64,000 bases of DNA, from NCBI RefSeq assembly GCF_027596085.1, contig NC_072458.1:22539562-22603561 (forward strand), given 5' to 3'. This stretch comes from Anoplopoma fimbria. Its lineage: Eukaryota; Chordata; Actinopteri; Perciformes; Anoplopomatidae. The position numbers were made by a program, and so were the translations under genes. A model generated the notes under the pieces. That model was given only the letters and a program-made list of their open reading frames with translations, ran no database searches and was not told the origin of the DNA. Position 1 is the stretch's first letter. Each line of letters begins with the position of its first letter. Positions 36,974-48,460 of the stretch are shown here, in pieces.

Positions 36974-39509
36974 TTATTCAAAGTAGTAAATGACGTCAAT
37001 GACAGAGAGTGCAGTTTCAAGAACTTTATTGAATTTCACAATGTTGAAATGTTGTACACATCCAGCAGTGGCTGCTTGGACAGGGCGGCGGGCTGGTAAA
37101 CCTTTCACGGGGCGCCAGACCTGGACAGGGCGGCGGGCTGGTAAACCTTGGACGGGGCGGCGGGCTGGTAAACCCTGGATGGGGGGCACCGGGTAAACCT
37201 TGGACGGGCGGCGCTGGTAAACCCTGGATGGGGCGGCACCGGCCTGGTAAACCTTGGACGGGGCGGCACCGGCCTGGTAAACCCTGGACGGGGCGGCACC
37301 GGCCTGGTAAACCCTGGATGGGGCGGCACCGGCCTGGTAAACCGTGGACGGGGCGGCGGGCTGGTAAACCTGGACGGGGCGGCACCGGCCTGGTAAACCT
37401 GGACGGCACCGGCCTGGAAACGGACGGGGCGGCGGGCTGGTAAACCTTGGACGGGGCGGCACCCTGGCCTGGTAAACCACCGGCCTGGTAAACCTTGGAC
37501 GGGGCGGCGGGCTGGACGGGGCGGCACCGGCCTGGTAAACCCTGGATGGGGCGGCGGGCTGGTAAACCTGGACGGGGCGGCACCGGCCTGGTAAACCCTG
37601 GATGGGGCGGCGGGCTGGTAAACCTTGGATGGGCGGCACCCTGGCCTGGTAAACCCTGGACGGGGCGGCACCGGCCTGGGCCTGGTAAACCCTGGATGGG
37701 GCGGCACCGGCCTGGTAAACCTTGGACGGGCGGCACCGGCCTGGGACGGGGCGGCACCGGCCTGGTAAACCGGACCGGCGGGCTGGTAAACCTGGACGGG
37801 GCGGCACCGGCCTGGTAAACCCTGGATGGGGCGGCACCGGCCTGGTAAACCCTGGACGGGGACGGGCGGCACCGGCCTGGTAAACCCTGGACGGGGCGGC
37901 ACCGGCCTGGTAAACCTGGACGGGGCGGCGGGCTGGTAAACCCAGCTGGACGGGGCGGCACCGGCCTGGTAAACCTGGACGGGGCGGCGGGCCTGGTAAA
38001 CCTTGGACGGGGCGGCACCGGCCTGGTAAACCTTGGACGGGGCGCGGGCTGGTAAACCTGGGGCGGCACCGGCCTGGTAAACCCTGGACGGGGCGGCGGG
38101 CTGGTAAACCCTGGACGGGGCGGCACCGGCCTGGTAAACCCGGGGCGGCGGGCTGGTAAACCTGGATGGGGCGGACGGGGCGGCACCGGCCTGGTAAACC
38201 TTGGACGGGGCGGCACCGGCCTGGTAAACCCTGGACGGGGCGGCACCGGGCTGGTAAACCCTGGACGGGCGGCACCGGCCTGGTAAACCTTGGACGGGGC
38301 TGGTAAACCTTGGATGTTGGCGGCACCGGCCTGGTAAACCTTGGACGGGGCGGCACCGGCCTGGTAAACCTTGGACGGGGGCGGCCTGGTAAACCGGCCG
38401 GCGGGCTGGTAAACCTTGGACGGGGGCACCGGCCTGGTAAACCTTGGGCGGCACCGGCCTGGTAAACCTGGATGGGGCGGCACCGGCCTGGTAAACCTTG
38501 GACGGGGCGGCGGGCTGGTAAACCCTGGACGGGGCGGCACCGGCCTGGTAAACCTTGGACGGGGCGGCGGGCTGGTAAACCTTGGATGGGGCGGCACCGG
38601 CCTGGTAAACCGGGGCGGCGGGCTGGAAACCCTGGGGGGCGGCTGGTAAACCTTGGACGGGGCGGCACCGGGCTGGTAAACCCTGGACGGGGCGGCACCG
38701 GCCTGGTAAACCCTGGATGGGGCGGCACCGGCCTGGTAAACCTTGGACGGGGCACCGGCCTGGTAAACCCTGGACGGGGCGGCGGGCTGGTAAACCCTGG
38801 ACGGGGCGGCGGGCTGGTAAACCCTGGACGGGGCGGCGGGCTGGTAAACCCTGGACGGGGCGGCGGGCTGGTCAAACCCTGGACGGGGGGGCGGCGGGCT
38901 GGTAAACCCTGGACGGGGCGGGGCGGGGGCTGGTAAACCCTGGACGGGGCAGCGGGCTGGTCAACCCTGGACGGGGCGGCAGATTGGATAACAATTCCAC
39001 GACTTGAAGCAATACCAGACTCAAATCTTTTTCCATTCTGGGGTAACAGCAAATCCCACATGCCAGCTTTGGTCTGGAGCACACCATTTCCATCTGGGTT
39101 AGTTTGAAGAGGCTTCTGGGAGTTTTGTTGAATGTTCAATGAGCGAGGCCTGTAGCTAGACACACTTCCCTCTGGACTGTTACTATCTACTTTTCCACCT
39201 CGACTGTGACTGGAGCTTCCAGAATAATCAAAGAAAGGCTGAACGCCATAGGAGCCTCCACTTCTGTAGCTCAGTACTAGAAATAGAAAACATTTCAGAA
39301 GTTTGGATTTGTAAAGAAGTTGCTAAATTGAAACTGAAGCTTGTGTAGCATGAATTCTTACCATTTGCATGCTGACAGAAAGTCAATGAGAGCAAGATCA
39401 GTCTGAAAAAAAAAGGAAGATAAAAGTGAACAAAAAACATGATAGAAGAATAACACATCTGCTGAAACAAAGAAGAGTAATCGTACCTCACGCAAGATCC
39501 ACGAGACAT
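36974..39509 (-). CDS. Secreted AAPS(K/R)VYQ-repeat protein, copy 1 (788 residues, frame-switched)
   Basis: Exon 1 is 39509-39487, exon 2 39402-39362 and exon 3 39276-36974; all sites are GT-AG with phases 2 and 1. Exons 1-2 encode a signal peptide (MSRGSCVR, then LILLSLTFCQHAN). Residues 22-120 are a unique Ser/Gly/Tyr-rich region including SYGVQPFFDYSGSSS and GMWDLLLPQNGKRFESG. The rest is the repeat array. The frame moves among PAAPSRVYQ, PPPRPGFTS and RRPVQGLPG versions through indels without meeting a stop, and ends IDVIYYFE in a frame other than the presumed original one. That stop lies 49 bp past the proximal poly(A) signal, so it needs the distal AATAAA (36909-36914). This copy has the most irregular array; decay or assembly error is possible. 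Family not recognised. Confidence 0.6.
37025..37030 (-). terminator. Poly(A) signal, copy 1 (proximal)
   Basis: AATAAA on minus, 75-80 bp past the original-frame stop. A second AATAAA lies at 36909-36914. Confidence 0.6.
37078..38980 (-). repeat. VNTR of 27/30-bp coding repeat, array 1
   Basis: About 1.9 kb. On minus the core is GCCCCGTCCARGGTTTACCAG preceded by CCCGCC (27 bp) or GCCGGTGCC (30 bp). Many units here have small deletions. It is strongly GC-rich against AT-rich flanks. Confidence 0.97.
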
Positions 39510-39644
39510 TTTGGTTTCAAAGTTGAGGTTTAACAGCCAGAAAAGTGTGTCGCTGCTAGCAGGAACCCAACAAAATGAAGACACTAGTGCTTCAGCTTCA
39601 TGACTTCTGCTCAGACAGCAGCCCCTTTTCAAGTCCTGAGTCGA

Positions 39645-39716
39645 CCAATCACGTCTCACGCTGATGAAGTAATTGGAATCAGGTTGGGTTGTCCACTCCA
39701 ACAACCTGGGCAGGTG
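39645..39716 (-). promoter_or_regulatory. Candidate proximal promoter elements of the repeat-protein genes
   Basis: On minus, a CCAAT box in reverse orientation (CCAAT on plus at 39645-39649) lies about 136 bp above the ATG and an E-box CACCTG (CAGGTG on plus at 39711-39716) about 200 bp above it. Both recur in every copy (CCAAT at 43364, 47053 and 50710). No clear TATA box. Transcription start not mapped. Confidence 0.3.
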
Positions 39717-40986
39717 ATTGCAATTAAGCTAATTTCACACATTTCTACATTCCCGTTCCGTCGGCTAAGAACGGTTCAGTTTGTAGATCAGCTTCACTGC
39801 TAAATTCACCAGAATTACAAACTTTACCTACAAGACAAACGTCACCATACAGACAGAAGTTAAAGTACTTTTGGTTTTATTTGTTGAGGTTTCCACCTCT
39901 GAGATTTCTGCCTCAACTTAAACACAACAGAAGTTAAATCAGAACTATAAACTACAGAGAAAAAGAAGCAGTTTTTTCTGCTTTCCAGCTCTTTATCTAC
40001 ACACTATGAAGCTTTATTAAAACTAACTTGATGTCCGTCATGTTGAGAAAAGTGTACATTATTAAGGGATGTTGATCTACATTATATAATCATATTAGTA
40101 TATTATTTTAACTAATCTGCAGGGAGTAGTGCATAACACTGTTCTTTCTCACTCATTGACAGATGACACTGGACGTTTACTTAAAAACTAAAATGCTAGT
40201 GGTTCAAAACATGTTTTCTTTTACATGTTAAAGCTCATTAAAAATAGAATATTTCACATAACTATTGATGATTTTGTGAGGCATATAATAAAACCTTTGA
40301 TTCTTTTCCTTTCCCTGTAGGCAGCCATTGTTTTAAGGAATCCTGTGGTGATTAAATAATGCAGTTTTTGTTGCAGAATTGTCATATCAGAGAAGAAAGA
40401 CCCAGCTGACAAAGATTTTATATATATTTTTTTATTAACAATCATTCATGTAACTGGTTTCACAATAAAGTCATGCACACACCGTTTCATAAATTACCAC
40501 ATAACAAATAAGCATTTCATGCATCATGAAAACAGCAACTAGCTTTTTTTGTAATCCATATTTAAATCATGGTGGAATCAAACTACATATAATGCACATT
40601 ATGTTGACTTCTGCTGGGAATTTCTATACAGGAAAAATATGATAATTAAGAAGATGTACTGATCTTGAATTGGAGTTTAGACACCAAACTGATACACTTC
40701 CAGAAACTAGGCTGGGAGAAGGAATGGGAAAAAGTAAAGTATGCACATTAAGATTAAAAAAGAGAAAGAAAAGAAAGGAAGTTGGAAGAGAGTAGTGATG
40801 GAGGTTCCGGTGTAAAAAGGAAGTAGATTGGTTGCTTAGTTAAAGAAAATACCAGTGTAGTATATTACTCTTTATTAATAAAAAGGTCAGAATTCATACT
40901 AAAGATCTACCTCTACATACTAGCAAAAATGTATATTATTCAAAGTAGTAAATGACGTCAATGACAGAGAGTGCAGTTTCAAGAAC

Positions 40987-40992
40987 TTTATT
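40987..40992 (-). terminator. Poly(A) signal, copy 2
   Basis: AATAAA on minus in the same position relative to the array as in copy 1. Confidence 0.6.
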
Positions 40993-41047
40993 GAATTTCA
41001 CAATGTTGAAATGTTGATATGTTGTACACATCCAGCAGTGGCTGCTT

Positions 41048-42700
41048 GGACAGGGCGGCTGGCTGGTAAACCTTTCACGGGGCGCCAGACCTGGACAGGG
41101 CGGCGGGCTGGTAAACCTTGGACGGGGCGGCGGGCTGGTAAACCCTGGATGGGGCGGCACCGGCACCGGCCTGGTAAACCTTGGACGGGGCGGCACCGGC
41201 CTGGTAAACCCTGGATGGGGCAGCACCGGCCTGGTAAACCGTGGACGGGGCGGCGGGCCTGGTAAACCCTGGATGGGGCGGCACCGGCCTGGTAAACCTG
41301 GACGGGGCGGCGGGCTGGTAAACCTTGGACGGGGCGGCACCGGCCTGGTAAACCGGCGGCGGGCTGGTAAACCGTGGACGGGGCGGCACCGGCCTGGTAA
41401 ACCCTGGACCGGCCTGGTAAACCCTGGATGGGGCGGCACCGGCCTGGTAAACCTTGGACGGGGCGGCGGGCTGGTAAACCTTGGATGGGGCGGCACCGGC
41501 CTGGTAAACCTTGGACGGGGCGGCACCGGCCTGGTAAACCCTGGATGGGGCGGCGGGCTGGTAAACTGTGGACGGGGCGGCACCGGCCTGGTAAACCCTG
41601 GACGGGGCGGCGGGCCTGGTAAACCCTGGATGGGGCGGCACCGGCCTGGTAAACCCTTGGACGGGGCGGCGGGCTGGTAAACCTTGGATGGGGCGGCACC
41701 GGCCTGGTAAACCCTGGATGGGGCGGCACGGGCCTGGTAAACCGTGGACGGGGCGCGGCCTGGTAAACCCTGGGGGCCTGGTAAACCGTGGACGGGGCGG
41801 CACCGGCCTGGTAAACCTCGGACGGGGCGGCGGGCTGGCCTAAACCCTGGACGGGGCGGCACTGGCCTGGTAAACCTTGGACGGGGCGGCGGGCTGGTAA
41901 ACCTTGGATGGGGCAGCACCGGCCTGGTAAACCTTGGACGGGGCAGCACCGGCCTGGTAAACCTTGGACGGGGCGGCGGGCTGGTAAACCTTGGATAGGG
42001 TGGCACCGGCCTGGTAAACCCTGGACGGGGCGGCACCGGCCTGGTAAACCTTGGACGGGCGGCACCGGCCTGGTAAACCTTGGACGGGGCGGCACCGGCC
42101 TGGTAAACCTTGGACGGGGCGGCACCGGCCTGGTAAACCTTGGACGGGGCGGCACCGGCCTGGTAAACCTTGGACAGGGCGGCGGGCTGGTAAACCTTGG
42201 ATGGGGGCGGCACCGGCCTGGTAAACCTTGGATGGGGCAGCGGGCTGGTAAACCCTGGACGGGGCGGCGGGCTGGTAAACCCTGGACGGGGGGGCGGCAC
42301 CGGCCTGGTAAACCTTGGACGGGGCGGCACGGGGCTGGTAAACCCTGGATGGGGCGGCGGCACCGGCCTGGTAAACCCTGGATGGGGCGGCGGGCTGGTA
42401 AACCCTGGACGGGGCGGCGGGCTGGTAAACCCTGGACGGGGCGGCGGCCGGCTGGTAAACCCTGGACGGGGCGGCACCGGCCTGGTAAACCCTGGATGGG
42501 GCGGCACCGGCCTGGTAAACCTGGACGGGGCGGCGGGCTGGTCAACCCTGGACGGGGCGGCGGCCGGCCTGGTAAACCCTGGAAGGGGCGGCGGGCTGGT
42601 AAACCCTGGAAGGGGCGGCGGGCTGGTAAACCCTGGACGGGGCGGCGGGCTGGTAAACCCTGGACGGGGCAGCGGGCTGGTCAACCCTGGACGGGGCGGC
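41048..42700 (-). repeat. VNTR of 27/30-bp coding repeat, array 2
   Basis: About 1.65 kb of the same unit. It contains ordered alternation of 27- and 30-bp forms. Confidence 0.97.
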
Positions 42701-43228
42701 AGATTGGATAACAATTCCACGACTTGAAGCAATACCAGACTCAAATCTTTTTCCATTCTGGGGTAACAGCAAATCCCACATGCCAGCTTTGGTCTGGAGG
42801 ACACCATTTCCATCTGGGTTAGTTTGAAGAGGCTGCTGGGAGTTTTGTTGAATGTTCAATGAGCGAGGCCTGTAGCTAGACACACTTCCCTCTGGACTGT
42901 TACTATCTACTTTTCCACCTCGACTGTGACTGGAGCTTCCAGAATAATCAAAGAAAGGCTGAACGCCATAGGAGCCTCCACTTCTGTAGCTCAGTACTAG
43001 AAATAGAAAACATTTCAGAAGTTTGGGTTTGTAAAGAAGTTGCTAAATTGAAACTGAAGCTTGTGTAGCATGAATTCTTACCATTTGCATGCTGACAGAA
43101 AGTCAATGAGAGCAAGAGCAGTCTGAAAAAAAAGGAAGATAAAAGTGAACAAAAAACATGATAGAAGAATAACACATCTGCTGAAACAAAGAAGAGTAAT
43201 CGTACCTCACGCAAGATCCACGAGACAT
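42542..43228 (-). CDS. Secreted AAPS(K/R)VYQ-repeat protein, copy 2 (truncated, 172 residues)
   Basis: Exons 43228-43206, 43122-43082 and 42996 onward; same signal peptide and unique region as copy 1 (LLL in the hydrophobic core in place of LIL). The expected frame gives five repeats, then a one-base insertion near 42563-42570 (GGCCGGCCGCCGCC where GGCCGGTGCCGCC is usual), and the next GTTGACC unit gives a stop at 42542. Beyond it the array stays open in all three sense frames to 40936, and the original-frame end (PAALSRSGAP) survives at 41075. This may be a short secreted product, a null allele, or a sequencing error in GC-rich repeats. Confidence 0.55.
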
Positions 43229-44708
43229 TTTGGTTTCAAAGTTGAGGTTTAACAGCCAGAAAAGTGTGTCGCTGCTAGCAGGAACCCAACAAAATGAAGA
43301 CACTAGTGCTTCAGCTTCATGACTTCTGCTCAGACAGCAGCCCCTTTTCAAGTCCTGAGTCGACCAATCACGTCTCACGCTGATGAAGTAATTGGAATCA
43401 GGTTGGGTTGTCCACTCCAACAACCTGGGCAGGTGATTGCAATTAAGCTAATTTCACACATTTCTACATTCCCGTTCCGTCGGCTAAGAACGGTTCAGTT
43501 TGTAGATCAGCTTCACTGCTAAATTCACCAGAATTACAAACTTTACCTACAAGACAAACGTCACCATACAGACAGAAGTTAAAGTACTTTTGGTTTTATT
43601 TGTTGAGGTTTCCACCTCTGAGATTTCTGCCTCAACTTAAACACAACAGAAGTTAAATCAGAACTATAAACTACAGAGAAAAAGAAGCAGTTTTTTCTGC
43701 TTTCCAGCTCTTTATCTACACACTATGAAGCTTTATTAAAACTAACTTGATGTCCGTCATGTTGAGAAAAGTGTACATTATTAAGGGATGTTGATCTACA
43801 TTATATAATCATATTAGTATATTATTTTAACTAATCTGCAGGGAGTAGTGCATAACACTGTTCTTTCTCACTCATATTGACAGATGACACTGGACGTTTA
43901 CTTAAAAACTAAAATGCTAGTGGTTCAAAACATGTTTTCTTTTACATGTTAAAGCTCATTAAAAATAGAATATTTCACATAACTATTGATGATTTTGTGA
44001 GGCATATAATAAAACCTTTGATTCTTTTCCTTTCCCTGTAGGCAGCCATTGTTTTAAGGAATCCTGTGGTGATTAAATAATGCAGTTTTTGTTGCAGAAT
44101 TGTCATATCAGAGAAGAAAGACCCAGCTGACAAAGATTTTATATATATTTTTTTTATTAACAATCATTCATGTAACTGGTTTCACAATAAAGTCATGCAC
44201 ACACCGTTTCATAAATTACCACATAACAAATAAGCATTTCATGCATCATGAAAACAGCAACTAGCTTTTTTTGTAATCCATATTTAAATCATGGTGGAAT
44301 CAAACTACATATAATGCACATTATGTTGACTTCTGCTGGGAATTTCTATACAGGAAAAATATGATAATTAAGAAGATGTACTGATCTTGAATTGGACTTT
44401 AGACACCAAACTGATACACTTCCAGAAACTAGGCTGGGAGAAGGAATGGGAAAAAGTAAAGTATGCACATTAAGATTAAAAAAGAGAAAGAAAAGAAAGG
44501 AAGTTGGAAGAGAGTAGTGATGGAGGTTCCGGTGTAAAAAGGAAGTAGATTGGTTGCTTAGTTAAAGAAAATACCAGTGTAGTATATTACTCTTTATTAA
44601 TAAAAAGGTCAGAATTCATACTAAAGATCTACCTCTACATACTAGCAAAAATGTATATTATTCAAAGTAGTAAATGACGTCAATGACAGAGAGTGCAGTT
44701 TCAAGAAC

Positions 44709-44714
44709 TTTATT
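44709..44714 (-). terminator. Poly(A) signal, copy 3
   Basis: AATAAA on minus, about 85 bp past the copy 3 stop. Confidence 0.6.
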
Positions 44715-44769
44715 GAATTTCACAATGTTGAAATGTTGATATGTTGTACATATCCAGCAGTGGCTGCTT

Positions 44770-46389
44770 GGACAGGGCGGCTGGCTGGTAAACCTTTCAC
44801 GGGGCGCCAGACCAGGACAGGGCGGCGGGCTGGTAAACCTTGGACGGGGCGACGGGCTGGTAAACCCTGGATGGGGCGGCACCGGCCTGGTAAACCTTGG
44901 ACGGGGCGGCACCGGCCTGGTAAACCCTGGAAGGGGCAGCACCGGCCTGGTAAACCCTGGAAGGGGCGGCACCGGCCTGGTAAACCGTGGATGGGGCGGC
45001 ACCGGCTGGTAAACCCTGGACGGGGCGGCACCGGCCTGGTAAACCTTGGACGGGGCGGCGGGCTGGTAAACCGTGGACGGGGCGGCACCGGCCTGGTAAA
45101 CCCTGGATGGGGCGGCACCGGCCTGGTAAACCTTGGACGGGGCGGCACCGGCCTGGTAAACCTTGGCTGGTAAACCTTGGATGGGGCGGCACCGGCCTGG
45201 TAAACCTTGGACGGGGTGGCACCGGCCTGGTAAACCCTGGATGGGGCGGCGGGCTGGTAAACTGTGGACGGGGCGGCACCGGCCTGGTAAACCCTGGACG
45301 GGGCGGCGGGCTGGTAAACCCTGGATGGGGCGGCACCGGCCTGGTAAACCTTGGACGGGGCGGCGGGCTGGTAAACCTTGGATGGGGCGGCACCGGCCTG
45401 GTAAACCCTGGATGGGGCGGCACGGGCCTGGTAAACCCTGGACGGGGCGGCACGGGCCTGGTAAACCGTGGACGGGGCGGCACCGGCCTGGTAAACCTCG
45501 GACGGGGCGGCGGGCTGGTAAACTGATGGACCCTGGATTCGGCACTGGCCTGGTAAACCTTGGACGGGGCGGCGGGCTGGTAAACCTTGGATGGGGCAGC
45601 ACCGGCCTGGTAAACCTTGGACGGGGCAGCACCGGCCTGGTAAACCTTGGACGGGGCGGCACCGGCTGGTAAACCTGGATAGGGTGGCACCGGCTGGTAA
45701 ACCCTGGACGGGGCGGCACCGGCCTGGTAAACCTTGGACGGGGCGGCACCGGCCTGGTAAACCTTGGACGGGGCGGCACCGGCCTGGTAAACCTTGGACG
45801 GGGCGGCACCGGCCTGGTAAACCTTGGACGGGGCGGCACCGGCCTGGTAAACCTTGGACGGGGCGGCGGGCGGCGGCGGGCTTGGACAGGGCGGCGGGCT
45901 GGTAAACCTTGGATGGGGCGGCACCGGCCTGGTAAACCTTGGATGGGGCGCACCTGCTAAACCCTGGACGGGGCGGCGGGCTGGTAAACCCTGGACGGGG
46001 CGGCACCGGCCTGGTAAACCTTGGACGGGGCGGCACCGGCTGGTAAACCCTGGACGGGGCGGCACCGGCCTGGTAAACCCTGGATGGGGGCGGGGCGGCC
46101 CTGGACGGGGCGGCTGGTAAACCCTGGACGGGGCGGCACCGGGCTGGTAAACCCTGGACGGGGCGGCACCGGCCTGGTAAACCCTGGATGGGGCGGCACC
46201 GGCCTGGTAAACCTTGGACGGGGCGGCGGGCTGGTCAACCCTGGACGGGGCGGCGGGCTGGTAAACCCTGGAAGGGGCGGCGGGCTGGTAAACCCTGGAA
46301 GGGGCGGCGGGCTGGTAAACCCTGGACGGGGCGGCGGGCTGGTAAACCCTGGACGGGGCAGCGGGCTGGTCAACCCTGGACGGGGCGGC
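44770..46389 (-). repeat. VNTR of 27/30-bp coding repeat, array 3
   Basis: About 1.62 kb. It includes a run of five to six nearly identical 30-bp units at 45690-45870. Confidence 0.97.
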
Positions 46390-46917
46390 AGATTGGATAA
46401 CAATTCCACGACTTGAAGCAATACCAGACTCAAATCTTTTTCCATTCTGGGGTAACAGCAAATCCCACATGCCAGCTTTGGTCTGGAGGACACCATTTCC
46501 ATCTGGGTTAGTTTGAAGAGGCTGCTGGGAGTTTTGTTGAATGTTCAATGAGCGAGGCCTGTAGCTAGACACACTTCCCTCTGGACTGTTACTATCTACT
46601 TTTCCACCTCGACTGTGACTGGAGCTTCCAGAATAATCAAAGAAAGGCTGAACGCCATAGGAGCCTCCACTTCTGTAGCTCAGTACTAGAAATAGAAAAC
46701 ATTTCAGAAGTTTGGGTTTGTAAAGAAGTTGCTAAATTGAAACTGAAGCTTGTGTAGCATGAATTCTTACCATTTGCATGCTGACAGAAAGTCAATGAGA
46801 GCAAGAGCAGTCTGAAAAAAAAGGAAGATAAAAGTGAACAAAAAACATGATAGAAGAATAACACATCTGCTGAAACAAAGAAGAGTAATCGTACCTCACG
46901 CAAGATCCACGAGACAT
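44797..46917 (-). CDS. Secreted AAPS(K/R)VYQ-repeat protein, copy 3 (650 residues, most intact)
   Basis: Exons 46917-46895, 46811-46771 and 46685-44797. The only copy whose signal-peptide frame is uninterrupted and ends at the presumed original stop (PAALSWSGAP). The repeat unit is nine or ten residues, PAAPSRVYQ or AGAAPSKVYQ, in roughly 55 units. Several indels make it pass through stretches reading PPRPRFTRPV or GRCRPVQGLP before returning to the AAPSKVYQ frame. There are no Cys-rich modules, transmembrane segments or N-glycosylation sequons in the repeat. The signal peptide and absence of an anchor suggest secretion. Regular Lys, Tyr and Gln suggest a cross-linkable extracellular material, which is inference only. 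Confidence 0.72.
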
Positions 46918-48399
46918 TTTGGTTTCAAAGTTGAGGTTTAACAGCCAGAAAAGTGTGTCGCTGCTAGCAGGAACCCAACAAAATGAAGACACTAGTGCTT
47001 CAGCTTCATGACTTCTGCTCAGACAGCAGCCCCTTTTCAAGTCCTGAGTCGACCAATCACGTCTCACGCTGATGAAGTAATTGGAATCAGGTTGGGTTGT
47101 CCACTCCAACAACCTGGGCAGGTGATTGCAATTAAGCTAATTTCACACATTTCTACATTCCCGTTCCGTCGGCTAAGAACGGTTCAGTTTGTAGATCAGC
47201 TTCACTGCTAAATTCACCAGAATTACAAACTTTACCTACAAGACAAACGTCACCATACAGACAGAAGTTAAAGTACTTTTGGTTTTATTTGTTGAGGTTT
47301 CCACCTCTGAGATTTCTGCCTCAACTTAAACACAACAGAAGTTAAATCAGAACTATAAACTACAGAGAAAAAGAAGCAGTTTTTTCTGCTTTCCAGCTCT
47401 TTATCTACACACTATGAAGCTTTATTAAAACTAACTTGATGTCCGTCATGTTGAGAAAAGTGTACATTATTAAGGGATGTTGATCTACATTATATAATCA
47501 TATTAGTATATTATTTTAACTAATCTGCAGGGAGTAGTGCATAACACTGTTCTTTCTCACTCATATTGACAGATGACACTGGACGTTTACTTAAAAACTA
47601 AAATGCTAGTGGTTCAAAACATGTTTTCTTTTACATGTTAAAGCTCATTAAAAATAGAATATTTCACATAACTATTGATGATTTTGTGAGGCATATAATA
47701 AAACCTTTGATTCTTTTCCTTTCCCTGTAGGCAGCCATTGTTTTAAGGAATCCTGTGGTGATTAAATAATGCAGTTTTTGTTGCAGAATTGTCATATCAG
47801 AGAAGAAAGACCCAGCTGACAAAGATTTTATATATATATGTTTTTATTAACAATCATTCATGTAACTGGTTTCACAATAAAGTCATGCACACACCGTTTC
47901 ATAAATTACCACATAACAAATAAGCATTTCATGCATCATGAAAACAGCAACTAGCTTTTTTTGTAATCCATATTTAAATCATGGTGGAATCAAACTACAT
48001 ATAATGCACATTATGTTGACTTCTGCTGGGAATTTCTATACAGGAAAAATATGATAATTAAGAAGATGTACTGATCTTGAATTGGACTTTAGACACCAAA
48101 CTGATACACTTCCAGAAACTAGGCTGGGAGAAGGAATGGGAAAAAGTAAAGTATGCACATTAAGATTAAAAAAAGAGAAAGAAAAGAAAGGAAGTTGGAA
48201 GAGAGTAGTGATGGAGGTTCCGGTGTAAAAAGGAAGTAGATTGGTTGCTTAGTTAAAGAAAATACCAGTGTAGTATATTACTCTTTATTAATAAAAAGGT
48301 CAGAATTCATACTAAAGATCTACCTCTACATACTAGCAAAAATGTATATTATTCAAAGTAGTAAATGACGTCAATGACAGAGAGTGCAGTTTCAAGAAC

Positions 48400-48405
48400 T
48401 TTATT
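48400..48405 (-). terminator. Poly(A) signal, copy 4
   Basis: AATAAA on minus, conserved with the other copies. Confidence 0.6.
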
Positions 48406-48460
48406 GAATTTCACAATGTTGAAATGTTGATATGTTGTACATATCCAGCAGTGGCTGCTT

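Larger units (their letters stand above)
36841..40802. repeat. Tandem duplication unit 1 (3,962 bp)
   Basis: Starts at GGTTCCGGTGTAAAAAGGAA and runs to the next occurrence of that word. It contains secreted-repeat gene copy 1 and its 5' flank. To its left the sequence is unrelated, so this is the array edge. Confidence 0.95.
40803..44524. repeat. Tandem duplication unit 2 (3,722 bp)
   Basis: Head-to-tail copy of unit 1, almost identical outside the VNTR. Confidence 0.96.
44525..48215. repeat. Tandem duplication unit 3 (3,691 bp)
   Basis: Head-to-tail copy. By eye its left part shares single-base variants with unit 4 and its exon 1-3 part shares variants with unit 2. Confidence 0.96.

Noticed and set aside
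40254..40445. 63-codon ORF repeated between gene copies (also near 43975 and 51321)
   Set aside because: Conserved only because the whole unit is duplicated; no signal peptide, domain or independent promoter, and it overlaps the presumed SCGN 3'UTR block.
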